Source: Bacterioplanes sp965233665 (GTDB lineage: Bacteria > Pseudomonadota > Gammaproteobacteria > Pseudomonadales > Oceanobacteraceae). Taken from it: DNA of 64,000 nt. How positions within the stretch are numbered: the stretch's first letter is position 1; each line of letters opens with the position of its first letter. This document shows, piece by piece, positions 9,396 to 18,569 of the stretch. Location of the stretch: NCBI GenBank assembly GCA_965233665.1, contig CBDDTG010000016.1, positions 1 to 64,000 on the forward strand, written 5' to 3'. Position numbers and translations under genes: made by a program. The notes under the pieces were generated by a model that was given only the letters and a program-made list of their open reading frames with translations, ran no database searches and had not been told where the DNA came from.

Positions 9396-10290
9396 GTTAA
9401 CTAAGCGCCGGTTGAGCGCCATGCTGGCGCTGATGTGGTTGGCGTTGCCTGCGCTCGGCTTAACGCTGACCGATGACAGCGGTCAAAAGTTCCAGTTTGA
9501 AAAGCCGGTAAAACGCATCGTTAGTTTGATGCCCCACGGCAGCGAGCTGTTATTTGCCGTCGGCGCCGGGGATCGCTTGGTCGGCACGGTTGATTATTCA
9601 GACTATCCAGCGGCTGCGCTTAAAGTGCCGCGTGTTGGCGGGTATTCCGGCCTTAATATTGAGCGCATTGTCGCGCTGCAGCCCGATGTTATCCTGGCCT
9701 GGCCCGAGGGCAATGCCAATCGCGAGTTGCAGCGCTTGCGCGAGCTAGGGTTGACCTTGTTTGTCTCGGATCCAAACAGTTACGAGGGCATTGCCCGCAA
9801 CTTGGAAACACTGGGGGCATTGGCGGGCAACGCGGAGCAAGGTCGAGTGCAAGCTGCTGAAGTGCGTCGACAAGTGGCTGAGCTGCGCCAGCTGTATCAA
9901 CAACGCGCCAGTGTGCGAGTTTTTTATCAAGTCTGGCATGAGCCATTAATGACACAGAATGGCGATACCTTTATTTCTCGTGCCATTGAGCTGTGTGGTG
10001 GTCGCAATGTCTTTGCTGAACTAAGCATTCGTGCACCGCAAATCAGCCTGGAGGCGGTGTTGGCAGCCAACCCAGAAGCCATCGTTGCGTCTGGCATGGG
10101 CGCTGCAAGGCCTGAATGGCTGGACGACTGGCAGCGCTTTCCGGCGCTGGCCGCGGTACAATCGGGCAGTTTGTATCACATACATCCGGATTTGTTTCAC
10201 CGTCCTACGCCCAGGTTTCTGCAAGGGACGCGACAATTGTGTCAGTATTTAGACAAAACCCGGCAACAACGGGCAGTTCGTCAGCCGTGA
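9382..10290 (+). CDS. btuF: Periplasmic cobalamin-binding protein (BtuF-like)
   Basis: A substrate-binding protein of the TroA/BtuF clan, expected to bind corrinoids in the periplasm for an ABC importer. Residues 1-27 form a signal peptide (basic start, hydrophobic run AMLALMWLALPALG). The mature part begins LTLTDDSGQ and contains KRIVSLMPHGSELLFAVGAGDRLVG and VPRVGGYSGLNIERIVALQPDVILAW as two typical blocks (each longer than a motif, so given by position: about residues 44-67 and 81-106). No BtuC/BtuD permease or ATPase and no BtuB receptor is in the window. The B12 role follows from position at the end of the cbiB-cobD operon; iron-siderophore binding proteins share the fold. The ATG at 9382 is preferred to the GTG at 9364. 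Confidence 0.85.
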   Translation: MQWSRLTKRRLSAMLALMWLALPALGLTLTDDSGQKFQFEKPVKRIVSLMPHGSELLFAVGAGDRLVGTVDYSDYPAAALKVPRVGGYSGLNIERIVALQPDVILAWPEGNANRELQRLRELGLTLFVSDPNSYEGIARNLETLGALAGNAEQGRVQAAEVRRQVAELRQLYQQRASVRVFYQVWHEPLMTQNGDTFISRAIELCGGRNVFAELSIRAPQISLEAVLAANPEAIVASGMGAARPEWLDDWQRFPALAAVQSGSLYHIHPDLFHRPTPRFLQGTRQLCQYLDKTRQQRAVRQP

Positions 10291-10354
10291 GCGTACACTC
10301 AGCAGCTGCGGCTATAGTCAGGCGAACGTGTTCGGCAATAATAAGCGAGCCAGT

Positions 10355-13300
10355 ATGAAGTGGATGATAGCAACTCTGTTTTTAGCCCTGTTGACAGGCT
10401 GTGGCGGCAGCTCAGGCGACAGTTCCGGTGACAACAGAGACAACAAGGAAGAAGTGCCAACTCAGATTGATGGCGAGACTGGCAACGAAACGCCTCCTGC
10501 TGATGATAACAGCAACGACCCTGACGACCCTGATAAGACACCTGGCAATCAGGGCGGTGACGACAACACCGACGATGGCAATACGGATGACGATGCTAAC
10601 GGTGGTGAAGACCCGGATGGCAACACCGATAACAACACCGATAACAACACGGGCAATGCACAGCCAGACCCGTTATTTAACGATGTGAGCCAAGCCCAAG
10701 AGGTCTTACTGCAGCAATCGCTGCAACAAGGCATGGTGGCCGAAGGCCTAGGCCTGGACACCTTATTGCAGGTGGCCCTCAATCAACTGGCGTTGGATCA
10801 GCACAGGTACGACAGTGCCCAGCAGCAATTATTAACTACGGGTTTGAGCTGGCAACTTCCGGCCGATGCCGTGCGGCTGCAAACACGCTTTGGCCGCAGT
10901 GCGCCGGCGCTTTTGACTGACGCAGGTGCTGAGGGCGAAAGTGAGCAGGCCGTATTTGCTGCCATCAGCGGTGATGATGGCCAGCGTCAGTTGGTCATGG
11001 GCGTTAACCCTATGATCGCCAGTGATGACAACATCAATGCCGCAGTAAACAAATGGCAGCGCTCTAGCCTCGCCTGGCTGGCCCAACGCGATGTGGCCGA
11101 TGCCAGCCCGTTAACCATTGCCTTAGCACATTTGCCGCAAACGGAAGAGCAGGCCATGCGTGAGTGGCTGTTAACTTACTTCCCAGAAAGTGAATTCAGT
11201 GCATTAGGTGCCTGCGATGGGGTCAACCTGCTGGGCTGTTTGACCACTGAGGTGGATGTGTTGATCCTGGGGCAACAAGGCCAGCCAGAACAGCGCGAAG
11301 GCCTCATGCTGGCGCTGGATGCGGTGCAACAGCAGGGCATCGGTGTTTTGTATTGGCAGCGGGGCGCGCCCAATGACATTGGCCGTGCGGTGCTAGAGGC
11401 GCTGCAGGTGGATTATTTGGGCAACAACGGCGCTGGCTATGTGCTGGATGATCTGAATATGGCGCCTTACATTGGCAAGTTGCCAGCCCCAGAAGCGGAC
11501 ATGCAGCGTACGGTGAAGACGCTGCTCGATGGCGATAGCCAGTTCGACTTTAGCCTGTGTGAAGACGGCGATTGTCGCAACGTAGCCGGTTTTTATGCTC
11601 AGTTTTGGCAGGGAGCTCAGGCACTGCAGCAGCAGCTGCGCGAGCTGGATGCTGACAATACCGCTCTGTTTGACGGTCAAGTGTCTGGCTGGCTGCCTTG
11701 GTTGGTATTGGCCGGTGACGCCGCGCGCCAGCAGGTGCGTTACCCCATGGATCGGCTCAACACACCCACGCCAGAATTTTTACGCGCCATGTTTGCCGAT
11801 GTTAGCGTTTACTATTCCCGCTCTAGCGCGCCTGCCGCGCCGGATTTAGGTAACTTTAGCCGGACGGATTTCTCTCATATCACGCCGGTGAATCAATCGA
11901 TTGAAACCCGCAGCCGGCCGCCTTTCCGTTCGACCGGTGTGTATGTACTGCCAGGGCAAACGGTGACTGTACGTCGCTATGACGGCAGTGCCGCTGATGT
12001 CACTGTGTTCATCAACAGTGTGCGTGACAGTGCTACCCGCTGGTGGCAGGGGCGTAACGAATACAATCGGCCCAAATATCTGCGATCGGTTGCCGTGCGC
12101 TTGCCGGCGGGAGAAACGGTGCAACTGACGTCGCCGTATGGCGGCCCGCTGCAGTTGGGCTTTAGCGACAATAACAGTCCGGTGCGGGTATTGGTTGAGA
12201 ATGTCGGCTTGCATCCATACTGGAACGGCACCGATGACAGTACAGCCTTTTTTGGTGACCTAGCCGCGGACGATTACGATTGGGCCGAGTTAGCCACACC
12301 TTATTTTGAGATCCACGCCAAGCGCGACAAGTTGCAAGCCTCCGTTGAGGATTGGGCGGTAACGCCGCAAGCCTTGGCGACAGACACTCAGCGCTACCTG
12401 GATCAACTGCCGCATATGCTGGCTGGTTTTCAGGGAGAAGGCATTGATGAGGTGTTGGAAATCAGCAACTTTGCTCTGCAGTACGATTTGGATTTAACGC
12501 CGCGCCAGCATGTTCAACACATGAACGCCGACCAGGCCAGCTGTGGCTGGGGCTGCCCTGGCAACCCTTATGATACTGACGGGCGTCCGTCGCCTACCGG
12601 TCATGGTGATTTGCATCAGCTCGGTCGCAATCTGACCCGGCCATTATTTCGCTTTGACGGTTGGGGTGAGTACAGCGCGACGAATTTGTACTCCTACTTC
12701 AGCAAATATCGCCACTATGTCGAGACGGACAAAACACCTCAGTGCCATGCGCTGCCGTTTAGGCAGTGGTTTGATGCCATAGTCGTCGCGCAGCAAAGCG
12801 ACGATGCCATGGCTTCTATTCAGCAGCACGATTACCGCCGCTGGACGCATGGTGCTGCAGTGTATTTGCAGTTGATGATGGCGGCGCAAATGCAAGGTGC
12901 CTTACAAGATGGTTGGATGCTATTGCCGCGCCTGCACTTGTTGGAGCGCCGGTTTAGCGAGGCCATGGCTAGCAATAGCAGCTGGTTAGCGCAGCGTGAG
13001 GCTTTGGGTTTTACTTCCATCCCTTGGTCATTAGCGCAGGACATGGGCGCCAATGATTGGCTGGTCGTGGCGATGTCGCAGGCGTTGGCGCGGGATGTGC
13101 GGCCATTTCTAGCGATGTACGGCATCAAAGCCAGCGACATGATTCAGCCGCGAGTCGATGCTCTGACCTTGCCACCACTGGAACGACAGTTTTATGTGGC
13201 GGATGCTCAAAGCTATTGCTTGGGGCTCGAGCATACGTCGTTGGCGGTGGATGGCAGTGATGTCTGGCCAGGTGAGGAAGTTCCAGATGGCGATACGGGC

Positions 13301-13480
13301 AGCGATAATGAAACCGTCGATGGAGAGGCTGATAGTGGGGCTGGCAGTGAGGCCGGTGACTCTGCTGGCGATGTAACGGATGACAATTCTGCGAATGAAG
13401 AAGGCTCTGCCGCAGAGGGTAATACTGAAGGCGAGAGCGACACCACTGCCGAAGATGACACGAGTGTTGGGGCTACGTGA
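10355..13480 (+). CDS. ImpA/M60-like lipoprotein with a degenerate zinc motif
   Basis: A 1041-residue exported protein. It opens with a lipoprotein signal (LLTGCGGSS; lipidated Cys at about residue 16), then about 85 residues of D/N/G/T-rich low complexity, then a long globular part, and ends with an E/D/G/S-rich tail of about 70 residues. The region at 11840-12700 resembles the ImpA-family (M60/M88-like) mucin or O-glycoprotein peptidases: a beta domain with RSTGVYVLPGQTVTVRR and, at residues 754-758, the place where HExxH should stand followed by GE..ATNLYS. Here the motif reads HQLGR, so both the catalytic Glu and the second zinc His are replaced, while the downstream GE is kept. Either a pseudo-enzyme binding glycoprotein or a divergent member. 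The ATG at 10355 is chosen over the GTG at 10328 because it gives a clean signal peptide. Confidence 0.65.
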   Translation: MKWMIATLFLALLTGCGGSSGDSSGDNRDNKEEVPTQIDGETGNETPPADDNSNDPDDPDKTPGNQGGDDNTDDGNTDDDANGGEDPDGNTDNNTDNNTGNAQPDPLFNDVSQAQEVLLQQSLQQGMVAEGLGLDTLLQVALNQLALDQHRYDSAQQQLLTTGLSWQLPADAVRLQTRFGRSAPALLTDAGAEGESEQAVFAAISGDDGQRQLVMGVNPMIASDDNINAAVNKWQRSSLAWLAQRDVADASPLTIALAHLPQTEEQAMREWLLTYFPESEFSALGACDGVNLLGCLTTEVDVLILGQQGQPEQREGLMLALDAVQQQGIGVLYWQRGAPNDIGRAVLEALQVDYLGNNGAGYVLDDLNMAPYIGKLPAPEADMQRTVKTLLDGDSQFDFSLCEDGDCRNVAGFYAQFWQGAQALQQQLRELDADNTALFDGQVSGWLPWLVLAGDAARQQVRYPMDRLNTPTPEFLRAMFADVSVYYSRSSAPAAPDLGNFSRTDFSHITPVNQSIETRSRPPFRSTGVYVLPGQTVTVRRYDGSAADVTVFINSVRDSATRWWQGRNEYNRPKYLRSVAVRLPAGETVQLTSPYGGPLQLGFSDNNSPVRVLVENVGLHPYWNGTDDSTAFFGDLAADDYDWAELATPYFEIHAKRDKLQASVEDWAVTPQALATDTQRYLDQLPHMLAGFQGEGIDEVLEISNFALQYDLDLTPRQHVQHMNADQASCGWGCPGNPYDTDGRPSPTGHGDLHQLGRNLTRPLFRFDGWGEYSATNLYSYFSKYRHYVETDKTPQCHALPFRQWFDAIVVAQQSDDAMASIQQHDYRRWTHGAAVYLQLMMAAQMQGALQDGWMLLPRLHLLERRFSEAMASNSSWLAQREALGFTSIPWSLAQDMGANDWLVVAMSQALARDVRPFLAMYGIKASDMIQPRVDALTLPPLERQFYVADAQSYCLGLEHTSLAVDGSDVWPGEEVPDGDTGSDNETVDGEADSGAGSEAGDSAGDVTDDNSANEEGSAAEGNTEGESDTTAEDDTSVGAT

Positions 13481-13515
13481 GGTGGTGAGTCAAGCGCCGT
13501 TTAGCTAGCGCATAA

Positions 13516-13543
13516 AAAAGGCCAGCATCATGCTGGCCTTTTT
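13516..13543. terminator. Bidirectional intrinsic terminator
   Basis: Perfect 8-bp stem GGCCAGCA/TGCTGGCC (13520-13527 and 13531-13538) with a 3-nt loop, preceded by A6 and followed by T6. It sits between the convergent ends of the ImpA-like gene and mqo and should stop transcription from both sides. Confidence 0.9.
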
Positions 13544-13563
13544 AATAGGGGGCGTAAGGCAGC

Positions 13564-15042
13564 TTACTTCAGCTGCAGCGTTTGCAGCGTGCGCTGGCGA
13601 ATGCCGTTTAATAGCTCAGCGTCGTCGACCAGAGATTGGCCATACGATGGGATCATTTCCCGCAGGCGCTCGCCCCAGCCGTTTTGCAGTTTTTCTGGGA
13701 AGCAGCGCTCCAGCACTTCCAGCATGGCTTTAACAGCCACCGAAGCACCCGGTGATGCCCCTAGCAATGCGGCTATGCTGCCGTCTTTGGCGGCCACCAG
13801 CTCGGTACCAAACTCCAGTTTGCCGCGTCCTTGAGTGTCGCGCTTAATGATTTGCACACGCTGACCGGCATCGGCCAAAGTCCAATCATCATCGTTGCAG
13901 CCTGGGAAGTAGTTGCGCAGCGAGGCACAGCGCTCATCGTGGGATTGCATGACTTCGCTGATCAGGTATTTGGTCAGGTCCATGTTGTTCATGCCCACCG
14001 ACATCATCGGAATCATGTTGCTGATCGAAACCGACTTGAGCAGATCCAGCTTGGAGCCTTTCTTCAGAAACTTAGTGGTAAAGCCAGCAAATGGGCCAAA
14101 CAGCAGGGCGGGCTCACCGTTGATGATGCGGGTGTCTAAGTGTGGCACCGACATCGGCGGAGCACCGATGGCGGCTTTGCCGTATACCTTAGCGTGGTGA
14201 CGCTTCACAATGTCTTGGTCTTTGCACACCAACCACTGGCCGGATACCGGGAAGCCGCCGTAGCCGCTGGCTTCTTCAACACCAGAGGCTTGTAGCAGCG
14301 GCAGGGCCCCACCGCCAGCGCCAAGGAATACAAAGCGTGCGTTAACGACTTTGCTGTTGCCACTGACGCGATCCTCGAGCTCAACGTTCCAGCTGCCATC
14401 CGCTTGCTTGTCGAATTCTTCCACCTGGTGGCTGAGGAGCAACTCGAAGTTGTCCGTTTTTTGCAGCTGCGCGACCATGTTGCGGGTCAGTGAACCAAAG
14501 TCGACGTCAGCACCATAGCTGACGCGCGTGGCGGCAACCGGCTCGGTTGGATCGCGGCCATCCATCACCAGTGGCATCCATTGTGCTAGCTGCTCAGGAT
14601 CTTCGCTGTATTCCATGTCGGCGAACAAGTGGTGGGCCGACAGCAGGCGGTGGCGCTCACGCAGAAACTTAACGTTGTCTTCGCCCCAAACGAAGCTCAA
14701 GTGAGGTGTGGTGTTGATGAAATTCTTGGGCTCTGGCAAGCCGCCGTTCTCAACTAGGTGGCTCCACAACTGCAACGAAATTTCAAAGTTGGCGTTAATA
14801 GCTAAGGCACGGTCGATGGTGACGCTGCCGTCGTCATTTTGTGGTGTGTAGTTCAGCTCGCAGTAACCCGCATGGCCGGTGCCGGCGTTGTTCCAGCCAT
14901 CGGTACTTTCGTGCGCAACATGATCCAAGCGCTCGACCATGGCCAGCTTGAGGGTCGGATCCAGCCGGGTGAGCAGGGTACCTAGAGTCGCACTCATTAC
15001 CCCGCCACCGACGAGGAGCACATCGACTGATTGTGTAGTCAT
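13564..15042 (-). CDS. mqo: Malate:quinone oxidoreductase
   Basis: Mqo is the peripheral-membrane FAD enzyme that oxidises malate to oxaloacetate with quinone as acceptor, a TCA-cycle step. The 492-residue protein starts with the FAD-binding Rossmann segment VDVLLVGGGVMSATLG at residues 6-21 and has the family blocks DGWNNAGTGHAGYCELNYTP (residues 47-66) and LLGASPGASVAVKAMLEVL near 440. Length and motif order are normal. Monocistronic, with a shared terminator downstream. Confidence 0.96.
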   Translation of the reverse strand: MTTQSVDVLLVGGGVMSATLGTLLTRLDPTLKLAMVERLDHVAHESTDGWNNAGTGHAGYCELNYTPQNDDGSVTIDRALAINANFEISLQLWSHLVENGGLPEPKNFINTTPHLSFVWGEDNVKFLRERHRLLSAHHLFADMEYSEDPEQLAQWMPLVMDGRDPTEPVAATRVSYGADVDFGSLTRNMVAQLQKTDNFELLLSHQVEEFDKQADGSWNVELEDRVSGNSKVVNARFVFLGAGGGALPLLQASGVEEASGYGGFPVSGQWLVCKDQDIVKRHHAKVYGKAAIGAPPMSVPHLDTRIINGEPALLFGPFAGFTTKFLKKGSKLDLLKSVSISNMIPMMSVGMNNMDLTKYLISEVMQSHDERCASLRNYFPGCNDDDWTLADAGQRVQIIKRDTQGRGKLEFGTELVAAKDGSIAALLGASPGASVAVKAMLEVLERCFPEKLQNGWGERLREMIPSYGQSLVDDAELLNGIRQRTLQTLQLK

Positions 15043-15454
15043 CGCGATTTCGCCTTTGTTAAATCAAAATCTGGTGCGTTTTATTACGTAGTATCACTGC
15101 CTGCTTTTGGCGGGCATTGTGGTAATTGCGAAAGACGCTGCTTTATACATAGCCACGCAACTGCTGACAACGAATTGGCGACATTGTTCTACTAATGTAT
15201 ATTTCGCTGACGGCATCTGCAGTGTAGCCGGCTGAAGGCAGATCTGACGCGGGTCGACTCGGTGCCTGTTACGGCCTACCTGAATCAAACGCGAATCTTG
15301 TCGCAAACCGTTACAGCGCTGTGGCACTGGCTTTCCAGGATGTTGGAATCAGCGGGTGGGACAGAGTGCTCACCATTGCCAGCAGCTATTGCGGTTGCGA
15401 TAAATGCGCGGAAATTAACGGAAAATTGCCACCTGGTCAATCCTGAGTCAGGAG
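15043..15454. other. Intergenic region upstream of mqo
   Basis: 412 nt between the start of mqo and the stop of the BLUF gene. It must hold the mqo promoter; no reading frame of convincing composition, repeat or RNA structure was recognised. Confidence 0.5.
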
Positions 15455-15871
15455 CTAGGTCTCTGATTCTTCTGCCAAAGTGCGTAGAAACGCGAGCGCG
15501 CTGGCCGCAGTCATACGGTAGGGGTTGAAGTCGTCACTGTCGGAAAACCGAAATGCCAGCGCTTGTATTTGTTGGTTATCGGGCACGTATTTCATCGCCC
15601 ACTGACCAAAAAAACGCTCATCAACCTCACCATAGGCCACCAGCGTGATGTGACGGTGGCGCGGGTCGGCGATGATCTTGTTGTACATCAGATTGACCTG
15701 CTCACGCGGCCCCTCTAAACACTGCAAGAAAAACTTGCGGTTAAAGCACAATACGCCGCTCAGCCCGAGTTTCGGGTTGTTGGATTGTGCTGCGGCCATC
15801 ATGGCTTCAATATCGGTTTGTTTAAACTGCTCGGTTTGACTGCTGGCGTAGATTAAGCGGGTCAGATACAT
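15455..15871 (-). CDS. BLUF-domain blue-light sensor
   Basis: A stand-alone BLUF protein of about 138 residues, expected to bind FAD non-covalently and sense blue light through the hydrogen-bond network of a conserved Tyr, Gln and Asn. The sequence shows LTRLIYASSQT at the N-terminus (Tyr at about residue 7), GLSGVLCFNRKFFLQCLEGP (residues 38-57, with the Asn and Gln) and the helix VNLMYNKIIADPRHRHI. The C-terminal ~40 residues past the BLUF core carry no output domain such as EAL or GGDEF, so signalling would need a partner. Start at 15871 (MYLTRL) is supported by an AGGAGG 10 nt upstream; 15898 is the ORF opening. Probably its own unit. Confidence 0.9.
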   Translation of the reverse strand: MYLTRLIYASSQTEQFKQTDIEAMMAAAQSNNPKLGLSGVLCFNRKFFLQCLEGPREQVNLMYNKIIADPRHRHITLVAYGEVDERFFGQWAMKYVPDNQQIQALAFRFSDSDDFNPYRMTAASALAFLRTLAEESET

Positions 15872-15925
15872 GGCGGCGCCTCCTGTTTTTCTGACCATAG
15901 CCCACGCCGTGGCTTACTCAAGCCA

Positions 15926-16615
15926 TTACAACCACAATTCACCCACAGGAACGTCCTCACGGTATTGATAGCTTAGCTGTGCCAGCAACAGCTCGGCGGT
16001 GGCAATGGCATCGCTGAGCGCTCGGTGAGGTGGGTAGTAGGGCAAAGAATAGCGTTGGCGGCAATCGCCCAGCCGCAGTGACCCTAAAGGACGCCGCAAT
16101 AGCCGACCCAGCAGCCCTTGACGCTGACGCAGTGCACGGTACTCCAGCTCCATGGTGTCGATGACGGGAAATTGAATGCCTTCATGAATGCGCGCCAGTA
16201 GCGATTGACTAAAGAAACTGCGCTCGATGACACGGTGATGCACCACCACGACTTTGCCTGCCAAGGCTTGCAGTACCGGCTCAAGAATCACTTCAAGGTC
16301 AGGCGCTGCACGTACTTTGCTATGGGTAATGCCGTGAATCATGACGGATTCTTCTTCCATGGGCTGGTCGGGCTTGACCAGCCATTCATGAGCCTCGCGC
16401 AAAAACACTCGCTGGCGGCTGAAGGGCACTAGCCCGATGCTGACAATGGCATCCTGGCTGGCGTCCAAGCCGGTGGTCTCAAAATCCAGCGCTACCAGCG
16501 GCGTTTCACTGATGGGGGTGTCGGCGCTGACCATGCCAGCGCCGTAATAGCGCTGCAAGCGAACATCATGGGCGGCTGTTTCTAACTGTTGAAAATGCTC
16601 CGGCCAATCAGTCAT
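15926..16615 (-). CDS. DnaQ-like 3'-5' exonuclease (DEDDh)
   Basis: A 229-residue exonuclease of the polymerase III epsilon-like family. The first acidic motif is ALDFETTGLD (about residues 43-52), the second is the VVVHHRVIERSFF region, and the C-terminal HRALSDAIATAELL provides the His and Asp of DEDDh. Its ATG overlaps the stop of the upstream DUF294 gene (16612-16615), so the two are co-translated. This exonuclease/DUF294 pairing is a recurring arrangement in proteobacteria; the joint role is not established. It is not the replicative DnaQ judging by length and N-terminus. Confidence 0.88.
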   Translation of the reverse strand: MTDWPEHFQQLETAAHDVRLQRYYGAGMVSADTPISETPLVALDFETTGLDASQDAIVSIGLVPFSRQRVFLREAHEWLVKPDQPMEEESVMIHGITHSKVRAAPDLEVILEPVLQALAGKVVVVHHRVIERSFFSQSLLARIHEGIQFPVIDTMELEYRALRQRQGLLGRLLRRPLGSLRLGDCRQRYSLPYYPPHRALSDAIATAELLLAQLSYQYREDVPVGELWL

Positions 16616-18513
16616 CGAATGTTGCCTTTGGTGCTGGCGTGGTAGCGGAATTTCAAAAATGCTTGAGCGCGATCAAGCACCTGGAAGGCCTCTTTTAAGT
16701 TGCGTCGCTCGAAGGTCGACAACAGCTCGGGCTCAATGTTGTTGTCCGGCTCTTGCCCGCGCTCAATATCGGCGGCCTGGTAACGAATGCGCACCATGGC
16801 GATGTATTCCAGCGCGTCGCTTAAATCTTGGCCTTTTTCCGGCGGCAAAATCTTAGCTCGGATCACATCTTCTAGGCGTTCAAACGAATTTTGTGAGCGT
16901 GAGCCAACGGCCAATGCGTGCACCCGAATGACGTCCGACAGCGGGGCCGTACCACGACGTTTTAAGTTGATGGAAGGGCGGTGTTGGCCGTCTTGCTCCA
17001 TCACAAAGCCTTTAAAAAATCCTAATGGCGGTGTTCTGCTGAGTGCATTGCGAGCCAGGTAGTTTAAAAAGCGAGAATTATTACGTGACTGCTGCGCGAT
17101 AAAACTTTGTAAATCACGCGCCCATTTGGTTCGGCCCCACACGCCATCCAGGTCAAAAAAGATTGAGCTGTGCAGCAGTGCTTGTGGCGAAGGATCTTCT
17201 ATCCAGCCGCCAAAGCGTTCTTTCCACTGGCTGAGTGTTAAGCGCCACTCTGGGTTGGTGGCCATGATGTCGCCATCACAGTAGCGATAGCCGCATGCAT
17301 CTAGACCATCGCACACAAAATGCGACAGTTTTTCAAAGTACTCGCCATGTTCTTCAGGGTTGTAGCGGTCGTCGAGAATAATGGCATTGTCTTGATCGGT
17401 AACGATCAATTGCTCGTCGCGCGCCATAGAACCTAGGGCTAAAAAGCAATACGGCAGGGGAGGCGGCCCAAATTCCGCTTCTGCCATTTCCAATAATTTC
17501 TGCTTGAACGAGCGACCAATGACGGCCATGGCCGAACCAATCATATGAGAGTTGGCGTCTTCTTTTACCATGCGCACAAATACGGCGGGCAGTTGTTTGG
17601 CGAGCTGAGTTAGCTCTTCCAGGCTTTGTTGGGCAAAAATACTGCGCACCAACAACAAACTGCTTTGCGACTCATGCTGCACGATGTCTGACATGGCGAT
17701 GACGCCAATAGGGCGACGACGATGCACGACGGGCAGGTGGTGCAGATTATGCCTGAGCATCGTCAGCATGGCTTCAAACACGTAGGCGTTATCGTCAATC
17801 AAGACCATATCGGTGGACATCACATCCCCCACTGGCGTTGACCCGGGACGCTCTTCGGCTAATACGCGCATGCGCAAATCACGGTCGGTTAAAATGCCCA
17901 CCACCTGACCATCGTCATCGTTTGGGTCACTGCTAATGGGCTGGTCTGGGTCGGTCACCAAGATGGAAGAAATCTGCTGGTCTGTCATCAACTTGGCGGC
18001 TTGGGTAACGCTGGCTTGGCGCTCTAGGGTGATGGCATCACGCTGAATCAGTTCATTGATTTTGACCGTGGTTAAGTCGTTATTGTCAGCTTGGCTCGAC
18101 AATGTATGGCGCAGTAAAGAGCTGCCTTCTGCCTCAAAAAAATCGGCGAAGTCTTCAAAGCGGTCACAAAAGTTGGCGTATAAATCAGCGGGAATGCAAT
18201 ACAGCAGGCTGTCTTCCATGGTGCGTGCAGGGAAGCGCACGCGTCGATTCATCATCAAACCCATTTGCCCGAACACATCGCCTTCCGCTAAGCGATTATA
18301 AAGCTCGCCATTGCGGCGGTAGGTTTCCACCGCACCGCTGCGAATGATGTATAAATCTTGGATGGGGTCGCCGTAGCGCAAAATATCTTGGCCGCTGCGG
18401 TAATAGGATATTTCGGTGGCTTGGGCCAGCTCGGCTAACGCTTCCTCAGGTAAATCATCAAAAGGAGGAAAGCGTTGATAAAAATAAACGATGTCTTGAA
18501 GCTCTGCCTGCAT
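16612..18513 (-). CDS. cNMP-binding/CBS/DUF294 putative nucleotidyltransferase
   Basis: A 633-residue multidomain signalling protein. Order seen: a cyclic-nucleotide-binding-like domain (residues ~15-130, with the GDPIQDLYIIRSGAV and LAEGDVFGQMGLM segments), a CBS pair (~150-290, including VVGILTDRDLRMRV and PIGVIAMSDIV), a DUF294/GlnD-like nucleotidyltransferase domain (~330-460; LGSMARDEQLIVTDQDNAII holds the GS...DxD-type catalytic pattern) and the DUF294 C-terminal substrate-binding helical domain (~480-630). Such proteins are predicted to modify a target by nucleotide transfer in response to an adenosine nucleotide; the target is unknown. First gene of a two-gene operon with the DEDDh exonuclease. 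Confidence 0.9.
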   Translation of the reverse strand: MQAELQDIVYFYQRFPPFDDLPEEALAELAQATEISYYRSGQDILRYGDPIQDLYIIRSGAVETYRRNGELYNRLAEGDVFGQMGLMMNRRVRFPARTMEDSLLYCIPADLYANFCDRFEDFADFFEAEGSSLLRHTLSSQADNNDLTTVKINELIQRDAITLERQASVTQAAKLMTDQQISSILVTDPDQPISSDPNDDDGQVVGILTDRDLRMRVLAEERPGSTPVGDVMSTDMVLIDDNAYVFEAMLTMLRHNLHHLPVVHRRRPIGVIAMSDIVQHESQSSLLLVRSIFAQQSLEELTQLAKQLPAVFVRMVKEDANSHMIGSAMAVIGRSFKQKLLEMAEAEFGPPPLPYCFLALGSMARDEQLIVTDQDNAIILDDRYNPEEHGEYFEKLSHFVCDGLDACGYRYCDGDIMATNPEWRLTLSQWKERFGGWIEDPSPQALLHSSIFFDLDGVWGRTKWARDLQSFIAQQSRNNSRFLNYLARNALSRTPPLGFFKGFVMEQDGQHRPSINLKRRGTAPLSDVIRVHALAVGSRSQNSFERLEDVIRAKILPPEKGQDLSDALEYIAMVRIRYQAADIERGQEPDNNIEPELLSTFERRNLKEAFQVLDRAQAFLKFRYHASTKGNIR

Positions 18514-18569
18514 AGTGGTGGCACGGGTTGCTGACTATGCAGGCAGGCTAGCATGGTGGCTGGCAGAAT

